Shown piece by piece: positions 1 to 5,387 of a DNA stretch of 7,021 nucleotides; positions within the stretch are counted from its first letter, which is position 1, and the number at the start of each line of letters is the position of its first letter. The stretch comes from Verrucomicrobiota bacterium. Lineage in GTDB: Bacteria > Verrucomicrobiota > Verrucomicrobiia > Limisphaerales > UBA1096. The position numbers and the translations under genes are program-made. The notes under the pieces were generated by a model. The model saw only the letters and a program-made list of their open reading frames with translations, was not told the DNA's origin and made no database searches. The stretch covers positions 1-7,021 of the forward strand of contig QOAX01000220.1 of NCBI GenBank assembly GCA_003972865.1, read 5' to 3'.

Positions 1-112
1 TGGCGTTGCGCTTGGGCGCCGCCTTTCTCTTGGCTGCCTTCCTCTTCACAGCTTTCCGCTTGGGTGCTGCCTTTCTTTTAGCCTTCTTCTTGGCTTTCTT
101 TTTTGCGGCCAT
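1..112 (-). CDS. Histone H1-like lysine/alanine-rich DNA-binding protein (N-terminal part)
   Basis: The gene begins at the ATG at 112-110 and runs off the left edge, so only 37 codons are visible. Nearly all residues are Lys, Arg, Ala or Pro (start MAAKKKAKKKAKRKAAPKRK). The motif RKAAPKR occurs at residues 13-19 and again at 29-35, a 16-residue period; the two 21-base copies (56-76 and 8-28) differ at three third-codon positions. Such tails are typical of bacterial H1-like proteins (Hc1/Hc2-type, known from chlamydiae, planctomycetes, verrucomicrobia and some proteobacteria), which bind and compact DNA in the nucleoid. A GGAGGTGA Shine-Dalgarno ends 10 bases before the ATG and fixes the start. 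Without the C-terminus I cannot exclude a basic extension on another protein, such as a ribosomal protein or DNA-binding enzyme. The gene is likely transcribed from its own promoter in the AT-rich gap. Confidence 0.75.
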   Translation of the reverse strand, partial: MAAKKKAKKKAKRKAAPKRKAVKRKAAKRKAAPKRNA

Positions 113-122
113 TTGTTCGTTG

Positions 123-130
123 TCACCTCC
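123..130 (-). promoter_or_regulatory. Strong Shine-Dalgarno of the H1-like gene
   Basis: On the minus strand this reads GGAGGTGA, an eight-base match to the anti-Shine-Dalgarno consensus, 10 bases before the ATG at 112. It is the best ribosome binding site in the window. The other genes have weak or no recognisable sites, so the H1-like protein is probably translated at a high level. Confidence 0.85.
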
Positions 131-145
131 TTGGTTTTGGATTTC

Positions 146-165
146 TTCCACAACAAAATGTGGAA
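146..165 (-). promoter_or_regulatory. Hairpin in the likely 5' leader of the H1-like gene
   Basis: TTCCACA (146-152) and TGTGGAA (159-165) form a perfect 7-bp stem around a 6-base loop. It lies 15 bases upstream of the Shine-Dalgarno, on the 5' side of the H1-like gene. No T-run follows it on either strand, so it does not look like an intrinsic terminator. It could be an mRNA-stabilising or translational control element, or a protein-binding site in DNA. The structure is seen directly; the function is inference. Confidence 0.5.
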
Positions 166-177
166 CCAATACTGTTT

Positions 178-209
178 AAGAAGCGCTCTTCAAGAAGAGT
201 CAACTTCTT
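178..209. promoter_or_regulatory. Nested inverted repeat, possible operator, overlapping a -35-like box
   Basis: Outer arms AAGAAG (178-183) and CTTCTT (204-209) enclose inner arms CTCTTC (186-191) and GAAGAG (194-199). On the minus strand a TTGACT (203-198) resembling a -35 box lies inside it. No good -10 is seen 16-18 bases downstream; candidates such as CTTAAA match TATAAT at only three of six positions. It may be an operator for the H1-like gene or a structured leader RNA. Both readings are speculative. Confidence 0.3.
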
Positions 210-230
210 GGGACAGTTACTTTACGGTCA

Positions 231-277
231 TTTTTTTTTTGGCAACAGAAAAAAACAAAAAAAATGAACTTTTTTTT
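231..277. other. A/T homopolymer tract cluster; possible transcription end of the operon
   Basis: On the plus strand this holds T10 (231-240), A7-C-A8 (249-264) and T8 (270-277). A8 (257-264) and T8 (270-277) can pair around a 5-base loop. On the minus strand, transcripts leaving the hydrolase gene would meet an A8/U8 hairpin followed by a second U-run. A GC-rich stem, normal for an intrinsic terminator, is missing. The tracts could instead bend DNA or act as an UP element for the H1-like promoter. They contrast sharply with the GC-rich surroundings. Confidence 0.4.
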
Positions 278-324
278 GGAGGGATTTTGGCTCGAAAAAC
301 CGTTCCCCAGCACTCGTTTGTCTT

Positions 325-2580
325 CTATCGCCTTGGCCAGTCGAGATAGCGGTGAAGGAAGTCGTATGTTCCCCTGCCGTTGATGGTGTGCGGTCCGTCA
401 AACCACTCGATCTCACAACGGCCCTGCAACTTCAGTTTCCCTTGGTACAGGTAACGCACTTTTGCAAATTCCCAGCCAACCGTTTCATCGGACGCGACTC
501 CGTCGTGGTGGCCGCGCTCTACCATGAATGGTCGCGGTGCGATGAGTCCGGCCATCTCCGCGTAGTTGAATGTGCTGCCCAGGTCCCACTCAAAAATCTC
601 GTACTCACCGGTGTTCACGTAGCTGTGCGGATCGCGCGTCGAGGCGTTCTTGTCCACCCACTCGTTGAAGTCCGCCGAACAGATCGAGAGACAGTAGTCG
701 GTCACCACCGGCGGCACGCGCATGGCGGTTTTCCCGCCGTAGCTCAGCCCATAGAATGCAATCCGTTTTTTGTCCACATAAGGCAGCGTCTTGAGCCAGT
801 CCACAATCTGCTGATGTTGTGGGATTATCACTGAAAACAGGGACTTTTTGAGCGGATTGGCCTTGCGCTGGAGGGTGCGAAAACGGTCCCCAAAAATGTA
901 CAGATTTTGCGGCGAAAAAGTGATGAAACCGCGCTCCGCCAGCTTGGCTGCAAAGTCGTGGTAGGCGCGATGATCGCCCTCAATAATGTCCTGCGGACGT
1001 CCCTCCAAGCCGTGCTGACAGACGACCACCGGACGTTGCTCGTTTGCCTTCAGGTCGCGCGGCAATATCAAAATCCCGTACGCAATGACATCCTGAAAAA
1101 CATCGAGCACGACCTCGTGCCCCACCCACTTTTCTGACTCGTAACTTTTTCGGCTCCGCGCGTTGAACGGCAGCACTTCGTTTGCAAACCGTCCGATGGC
1201 ATCCTCATAAAATTGCCTGCGATACTTCTCGTTGCTCGCCTCGAACTTGGCGAGCGACGAGGTGTTCGGTTTGTAAAATTGTTTGCGAATGTACGGGCTC
1301 TCGCGCAACACCCATTGCGTGTGCCGATCCAGTTTATGTACCTGTTCGGCGTGGCGCTTGGCCGCGCTGAAGCCGTTTCGCCGGTCGAGGATGTTCGCGG
1401 CTCCCGCTTGGCCAAGCATGGTTCCCGGCTTGAGTGAGTCCATAAATTGGCCAAGCGCTTGGCCACCGAGCGGCTGATCGACGGCGACCATCTGGATGCC
1501 CGCGGCTGGCTTCAAGCCTTCGGTCAGTGTCTGTGCGCGGGCCACTTCTGCCCTGACCGAGTCAAGTGCCGGTGTCACCACCCGCGCCGGTGCGCCGCGG
1601 CCGCCGGGAATGGTTGCCTCCGGGCCTTGCGCAGCATCGACGATCAATGTGCGCGGCGCGATCAGCGTCGCCAACTCAGCGTCGCCGAACTGATCGAGCA
1701 AACCAAACACGTTGCGATCGATTGGTTCCTGCCAGATGTTTTGCCGTGAGTCGAAGTAACCACTCACGCAGGCGGCATCGATCCGCGTATCAACCGCCGC
1801 AGCGTAAAGTGCAATCAATCCACCCTCGCCCCAGCCGATGATGCCAATCGGCGTGTCCTCCCAACGCTTAGAGAACCAGTCCACTACGGCCAGTGACTGC
1901 TGCACTTCGTAGCCGATCAGGTGTCGTCCCATTTCGAAGGCGGAACGGTAAAGAAATTCGCGGTTGGAGAGCTTCGACATTTTTTCGGCGCGGTTGACCA
2001 GCAGCGGCACGACCACCCGGCAACCGCTCCCGGCCAGGCGCCGGGCATACTGCAGCTCGGGCGGCAGACCCTCCGCCAGGCCGGCGATCTGTTCAGGGAG
2101 CTGGTTGCAATCGGGCAAAGCGACCACGTTGGCCACGGCATCGCGGCCGCGCGGCTCCAGCAACAGCCCGGCCGCGGTCACGTCGCCAAACGCCGGCCAA
2201 CTGACTGCGCGAATGGTAATGCGATCCGTTTGCCCGACCAGCGACGATTCAGCCGTGGTGCTCGCAAGCGTCAACCCGTCAAACGCGACCCGATCGTCCC
2301 TCAGCCCGATGATGCGGGCCAAGCGCTTGCGGTTCGGCTCGACGGACCTGGCATAGGCCGCATGGGATGTGAAGTCGCGGCTCCAATGCTGCTCGCGCCT
2401 GGCGATGGATGCTGAAAGTTCTCGCAACAGAAACCGATCGACGCCGGCGACCAGGTGCGAGGCGATGTCGCCTTCGAGAGTCAGCGGCTTGGTTTCGAGC
2501 GCCGGCTGCGCCTGGGCGGCTTGGAGCGAAAGGAGTCCCGCGAAAATGAGGGCGACAGTTTTTGGGTGAAAGATTTTCAT
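325..2580 (-). CDS. Secreted tandem alpha/beta hydrolase with a degenerate first domain
   Basis: The predicted protein has 751 residues. It starts at ATG 2580 with a clear Sec signal peptide (MKIFHPKTVALIFAGLLSLQ, then AAQA; probable cleavage near residue 18), so it should act in the periplasm or outside. An upstream extension of the frame to 2682 overlaps pgpA and adds no recognisable sequence. Two alpha/beta hydrolase-like halves follow. Domain 1 (about 120-370) has the nucleophile elbow GWGEGG (249-254), with Gly251 where Ser is expected. Domain 2 (about 485-745) has GLSYGG with Ser613, QHGLEG near 522 as a probable oxyanion loop, Asp693 (in GHHDG) and His731 (in DGPHTING) as a plausible triad. 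The halves align: GLIAPRPFMV matches TLIAPRTLIV, and DVIAYGILILPR matches DVTAAGLLLEPR. Domain 2 resembles dienelactone hydrolase and acetyl xylan esterase-like enzymes common in planctomycetes and verrucomicrobia; the substrate is unknown. No strong Shine-Dalgarno is seen. The gene lies 43 bases after pgpA. Confidence 0.85.
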   Translation of the reverse strand: MKIFHPKTVALIFAGLLSLQAAQAQPALETKPLTLEGDIASHLVAGVDRFLLRELSASIARREQHWSRDFTSHAAYARSVEPNRKRLARIIGLRDDRVAFDGLTLASTTAESSLVGQTDRITIRAVSWPAFGDVTAAGLLLEPRGRDAVANVVALPDCNQLPEQIAGLAEGLPPELQYARRLAGSGCRVVVPLLVNRAEKMSKLSNREFLYRSAFEMGRHLIGYEVQQSLAVVDWFSKRWEDTPIGIIGWGEGGLIALYAAAVDTRIDAACVSGYFDSRQNIWQEPIDRNVFGLLDQFGDAELATLIAPRTLIVDAAQGPEATIPGGRGAPARVVTPALDSVRAEVARAQTLTEGLKPAAGIQMVAVDQPLGGQALGQFMDSLKPGTMLGQAGAANILDRRNGFSAAKRHAEQVHKLDRHTQWVLRESPYIRKQFYKPNTSSLAKFEASNEKYRRQFYEDAIGRFANEVLPFNARSRKSYESEKWVGHEVVLDVFQDVIAYGILILPRDLKANEQRPVVVCQHGLEGRPQDIIEGDHRAYHDFAAKLAERGFITFSPQNLYIFGDRFRTLQRKANPLKKSLFSVIIPQHQQIVDWLKTLPYVDKKRIAFYGLSYGGKTAMRVPPVVTDYCLSICSADFNEWVDKNASTRDPHSYVNTGEYEIFEWDLGSTFNYAEMAGLIAPRPFMVERGHHDGVASDETVGWEFAKVRYLYQGKLKLQGRCEIEWFDGPHTINGRGTYDFLHRYLDWPRR
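1406..1417. repeat. GCTTGGCCAAGC palindrome, perfect 12-mer copy
   Basis: This is a perfect copy of the recurring palindrome, inside the hydrolase gene and read there as Leu-Gly-Gln-Ala (residues 389-392) in the linker between the two domains. It lies 30 bases from the double copy at 1447-1465. Confidence 0.85.
1447..1465. repeat. Double TTGGCCAA-type element forming an 18-bp perfect palindrome
   Basis: TTGGCCAAGC (1447-1456) is followed directly by GCTTGGCCA (1457-1465). Together 1448-1465 form the perfect palindrome TGGCCAAGCGCTTGGCCA. The frame reads it as Gly-Gln-Ala-Leu-Gly-Gln (residues 373-378) in the hydrolase interdomain linker. Confidence 0.85.
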
Positions 2581-2590
2581 TCGCTTGAGT

Positions 2591-2622
2591 GCTTGGACAA
2601 GTTTAGGCTGAAGAGCCAAGCG
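2591..2622. repeat. Degenerate palindrome copy and inverted repeat in the pgpA-hydrolase spacer
   Basis: GCTTGGACAAGT (2591-2602) matches the 12-mer GCTTGGCCAAGC at 10 of 12 positions. CCAAGCG (2616-2622) repeats its right half, so GCTTGG (2591-2596) and CCAAGC (2616-2621) can form a 6-bp stem with a 19-base loop. CGCTTG at 2582-2587 offers an alternative partner for CAAGCG (2617-2622). It occupies most of the 43-base gap before the hydrolase start and overlaps no recognisable ribosome binding site. It may be a decayed pair of the recurring element. Confidence 0.4.
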
Positions 2623-2623
2623 A

Positions 2624-3124
2624 TCAAGCCAATAAAAACAGCATGATGATATTGACGTACAGGGCTGCCAGCAGATCGTCAATCGTGACGCCCCAGCCGC
2701 CGGGCAATGCCTGGCTTGGCCCGATTGGCCACGGCTTGGCGATGTCGAACAGACGAAACAACAACACGATGACTACCGACCAATGCCAGGTTGTTTTACC
2801 GAAGAAATATGTCCACTCCGGCATTGAGCCGTTGGCAAAATACAGCGACGACACCCAGCCGCAGAAACAGAGCGGCACCGCCACGATCTCATCGATGACC
2901 ACCGAGCCGGGGTCGCGCTGGTCAAGGATCGTCTCCGCACAGCCGCAAAACCAAACCGACGCCACGCCGAGCAACACCAGTGAACTGACAAAAAACGCAA
3001 AGCTCCCCGGCAACAGCAGCAGGATGAACAGCGGCAAACCAAGCAGTGTGCCGACCGTGCCCGGCGCAACCGGCGAGCGGCCGGTTCCCAGCCCCTGCGC
3101 GATGAGAAGAATGAGCCTGTCCAC
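2624..3124 (-). CDS. pgpA: Phosphatidylglycerophosphatase A
   Basis: This membrane enzyme removes the phosphate from phosphatidylglycerophosphate to give phosphatidylglycerol. The 166-residue protein has the PgpA signatures in order: GLGTGRSPVAPGTVGTLLG (11-29), DPGSVVIDEIVA (71-82; Asp78 and Glu79 are probable metal ligands), FRLFDIAKPWPI (123-134) and GGWGVTIDDLLAALYVN (142-158). Hydrophobic stretches around 30-60, 115-125 and the C-terminus fit an integral inner-membrane protein. The length is normal for the family. The start is GTG at 3124, three bases after the pgsA stop (TGA, 3130-3128). No good Shine-Dalgarno is seen at a normal distance, so translation is probably coupled to pgsA, which makes its substrate. 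Confidence 0.95.
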   Translation of the reverse strand: MDRLILLIAQGLGTGRSPVAPGTVGTLLGLPLFILLLLPGSFAFFVSSLVLLGVASVWFCGCAETILDQRDPGSVVIDEIVAVPLCFCGWVSSLYFANGSMPEWTYFFGKTTWHWSVVIVLLFRLFDIAKPWPIGPSQALPGGWGVTIDDLLAALYVNIIMLFLLA

Positions 3125-3127
3125 GGG

Positions 3128-3739
3128 TCAGCAGTCGTTGAGGTACACCTCGCGGTTTTTCCAGAGGTACAGGAACCCGGAGAGGGCTGTCAGCACCACG
3201 GCCACCCACTTGGTAATCTCCGCCACCCACCAGGCGCAGGCGTGGCCGACGATCTCGAACGCAAACAGTTGGCCGACGATTCCCCAGTCGTCGTGGCTGT
3301 TCGTGACCAGCAGCGCGATGATCGCCGTGATCTGCGAGATGGTCTTGTTTTTGCCCTGCCGTTCCGCAGCCAGGACAAGGTTTTTGCTGGCAGCCAACAG
3401 CCGCAGCCCGGTGATGGCCAGTTCGCGTGCCACGATCAGGATGACCATCCACGCCGGCATCCAGTCCAGCTCGATGAAAGCGATGAACGCCGAGCAGATC
3501 AGCACTTTGTCGGCCAGCGGATCCATCAGCTTGCCAAAGTCGGTGATCAGGTTTTGGCGTCGGGCGATGATGCCGTCGAAGAGATCGGTCAGGCTGGCCG
3601 CGACGAAGAAGAGCAATGCCACGGTGAAGTGCCAGTGAGCTCCTTCATGACCGTGTTCGGGAAACTCCCATAGCAATGCCACCAGGAAAAACGCGGTCAG
3701 GATCAACCGACTGACAGTGAGTTTGTTCGGAAGGTTCAT
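3128..3739 (-). CDS. pgsA: CDP-diacylglycerol--glycerol-3-phosphate 3-phosphatidyltransferase
   Basis: It transfers a phosphatidyl group from CDP-diacylglycerol to sn-glycerol 3-phosphate in the inner membrane, the committed step of phosphatidylglycerol synthesis. I chose ATG 3739 (203 residues, MNLPNKLTVSRLILTAFF), because NLPNxLTxSR is the usual N-terminus; a TTG at 3757 would add only six residues lying in the palindrome. The CDP-alcohol phosphotransferase motif is complete: D55-G-x2-A59-R60-x8-G69-x3-D73-x3-D77, in the stretch DGIIARRQNLITDFGKLMDP. Several hydrophobic helices follow. The gene starts 24 bases after the rimO stop and ends 3 bases before pgpA. No clear Shine-Dalgarno is visible. 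The length is slightly above the common 180-190 residues, owing to a His-rich loop at about 28-37. Confidence 0.95.
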   Translation of the reverse strand: MNLPNKLTVSRLILTAFFLVALLWEFPEHGHEGAHWHFTVALLFFVAASLTDLFDGIIARRQNLITDFGKLMDPLADKVLICSAFIAFIELDWMPAWMVILIVARELAITGLRLLAASKNLVLAAERQGKNKTISQITAIIALLVTNSHDDWGIVGQLFAFEIVGHACAWWVAEITKWVAVVLTALSGFLYLWKNREVYLNDC

Positions 3740-3746
3740 TGCGTGT

Positions 3747-3760
3747 CGCTTGGCCAAGCG
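3747..3760. repeat. CGCTTGGCCAAGCG palindrome, 14-bp perfect copy in the rimO-pgsA spacer
   Basis: This is the longest single copy of the element and the only perfect one in an intergenic position. It starts 7 bases upstream of the pgsA ATG and is followed at 3762-3769 by a second palindrome, GTTTAAAC, which contains the rimO stop codon. With no loop and no T-run it is unlikely to be a terminator. Confidence 0.85.
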
Positions 3761-3763
3761 CGT

Positions 3764-5353
3764 TTAAACCGGCTCGGCAATCAAATCGTAATCGGTGTTG
3801 CCAGTGATGCGTACATCAGCAAATTGGCCAAGCGGCAGGTCGCCGCGCACCAGCACCCGGCCGTCGATGTCCGGCGCGTCGGCCTCGCCGCGGGCGATGA
3901 GGCACGGGCCAAGGTCGATCGAGCCGTTGCCCTCCCCCGAGCGGATTTGACCGTGCTCCCACGAACTCATCTTCGCCTGCCGGAGTTCCTCAGTGTCGGC
4001 CTGTTTCTCGACGAGCACGCGCTTGGCCTGGCCAACCTGCGCCGCCGCGATCTCCCGGCTGATCTCGAGCTGCGTCGCCATCGCGCGCTCGCGTCGGGCC
4101 TCCTTTTGCTTGTCGGTCAATTGGCGCGCCATCGCACCGGCCTTGGTGCCGTCCTCCTTCGAGTAGGCGAACACACCCAACCGCTCGAAACGCACGTCGC
4201 GCATGAAACCAAGCAGCGACTCGAAATATTCCTCCGTCTCGCCAGGGAAACCGACGATGAACGTCGTCCGCAACGCGATGCCGGGGATGCCTTCGCGGAT
4301 GCGCCCAATCAAGTCGCGGATGTATTGTCCGCTGGTTTCGCGCCGCATGCGCTCGAGCATCGCGTCGTGAATGTGCTGCAACGGCATATCGACGTACTTG
4401 GCCACCTTGTCGCACTCGGCGATGGCGGAGATGATTTCGTCAGTCCAGTGCGCCGGATGGGTGTAGAGAATGCGAATCCAAAACTCTCCGTCGATCCCGT
4501 TGAGTTCGCGAATTAAGCTCGCCAGCGTCGAGGCGTCCGCCGACAATTGGCTGGCCGCTGCTTTGAAGCGTTCCGGCGACGAAATATTCGCCCGATGGCC
4601 GGGGCGCAGATCGAGCCCGTAGTAGGTCGAGTCCTGCGAAATCAGGTTCAGCTCCTTCACTCCATCGGCGACGAGTTGCCGTGCCTCCTGCACGATGTCC
4701 GCCTGGCTCCGGCTGCGGTGCGAGCCGCGCATTCGCGGAATGATGCAAAAGCTGCACGGGTGATTGCAGCCCTCGGCAATCTTCACATACGCGAAATGAC
4801 CCGGTGTCAACCGCAGCCGGGGCGTCTCGAACGCCGGGATGTAATCGGGCCGCGAGTGAATATCGATCAACGGCTCACCCGGCGGCACGGCGGTGAGTTC
4901 GGCGACTTGCCGCTTGGTTTCGTCACCGCTCAGTTTTTCCGTCGCTTGGCCAAGCCGCGAGCCTCGGTTGCCGACCGCCTGCCGAACGATGTCGCCGACC
5001 TGCTCGACCTGGTCGATGCCCATGAACGCGTCCACCTCCGGCATCAGCTTGGGCAGCTCCTTGCGGTAACGCTGCGACAAACAGCCGGAGACAATTAGCG
5101 CCTGGCCGGTGTTCGCGTGCTGCCGAAACTCCGCCGACTCGAGGATCGTGTCGACGCTCTCCTCCTGCGCGGCGTCGATGAAAGAACAGGTGTTGACGAT
5201 GAGCGCGTCGGCGTCGGCATTGTCGTTGGTGATCTCGAAGCCCTCCTTCAGCAGCGAGCCCATCATCACCTCGGCATCGACGAGATTCTTGGCGCACCCC
5301 AGCGAGATCATCCCCACCTTCAGCGGCGGTTGTTGTTTGGTATCACGACTCAC
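3764..5353 (-). CDS. rimO: Ribosomal protein S12 methylthiotransferase
   Basis: This radical-SAM enzyme adds a methylthio group to the conserved aspartate of ribosomal protein S12 in the cytoplasm. Domains in order: the N-terminal methylthiotransferase domain, with Cys20, Cys56 and Cys91 for one iron-sulfur cluster (SLGCAKN, NTCSFID, SGCLSQR); the radical-SAM domain, with GCNHPCSFCIIP carrying Cys196, Cys200 and Cys203; and a C-terminal TRAM domain from about 440. ADAPDIDG (491-498) favours RimO over MiaB. At 529 residues it is about 90 longer than E. coli RimO (441). Extra sequence lies near 127-175, near 247-280 and inside TRAM near 450-483. Start: GTG 5353, the only start between an in-frame TAG at 5368 and the conserved core; Shine-Dalgarno weak. 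It follows the glycosyltransferase by 34 bases and precedes pgsA by 24. Confidence 0.97.
   Translation of the reverse strand: MSRDTKQQPPLKVGMISLGCAKNLVDAEVMMGSLLKEGFEITNDNADADALIVNTCSFIDAAQEESVDTILESAEFRQHANTGQALIVSGCLSQRYRKELPKLMPEVDAFMGIDQVEQVGDIVRQAVGNRGSRLGQATEKLSGDETKRQVAELTAVPPGEPLIDIHSRPDYIPAFETPRLRLTPGHFAYVKIAEGCNHPCSFCIIPRMRGSHRSRSQADIVQEARQLVADGVKELNLISQDSTYYGLDLRPGHRANISSPERFKAAASQLSADASTLASLIRELNGIDGEFWIRILYTHPAHWTDEIISAIAECDKVAKYVDMPLQHIHDAMLERMRRETSGQYIRDLIGRIREGIPGIALRTTFIVGFPGETEEYFESLLGFMRDVRFERLGVFAYSKEDGTKAGAMARQLTDKQKEARRERAMATQLEISREIAAAQVGQAKRVLVEKQADTEELRQAKMSSWEHGQIRSGEGNGSIDLGPCLIARGEADAPDIDGRVLVRGDLPLGQFADVRITGNTDYDLIAEPV
3824..3834. repeat. TTGGCCAAGCG copy near the 3' end of rimO
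   Basis: The core octamer TTGGCCAA is perfect and one flank is extended (AAGCG). rimO reads it as Leu-Gly-Gln (508-510) in the TRAM domain. Confidence 0.75.
4944..4955. repeat. GCTTGGCCAAGC palindrome, perfect 12-mer copy in rimO
   Basis: A perfect 12-mer. rimO reads it as Leu-Gly-Gln-Ala (134-137) in the variable linker between the N-terminal and radical-SAM domains, one of the places where this RimO is longer than usual. Confidence 0.85.
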
Positions 5354-5387
5354 GCGGCACCCAAGCTAAGGTCAACCCACAGCCAAC

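Noticed and set aside
113..349. Plus-strand open frame of 78 residues over the AT-rich gap
   Set aside because: It runs through homopolymer tracts and the antisense of the Shine-Dalgarno, has no ribosome binding site and no recognisable sequence.
1406..1465. CRISPR array reading of the clustered repeats
   Set aside because: The repeats are 8-14-bp palindromes with irregular spacing inside a coding frame, not 25-37-bp repeats with uniform spacers.
2581..2682. Upstream extension of the hydrolase frame by 34 residues into pgpA
   Set aside because: The Sec signal peptide starts exactly at ATG 2580; the extra residues would bury it.
2643..3638. Plus-strand open frame of 331 residues antisense to pgpA and pgsA
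   Set aside because: It lies opposite two well-recognised genes, its translation has low-complexity Ser/Thr/Arg-rich composition and no recognisable domain.
3747..3760. Intrinsic terminator between rimO and pgsA
   Set aside because: The palindrome has no loop and is not followed by a T-run on the minus strand; pgsA begins 7 bases later.
3743..4516. Plus-strand open frame of 257 residues antisense to rimO
   Set aside because: It is a mirror of the rimO coding sequence, without family motifs or a ribosome binding site.
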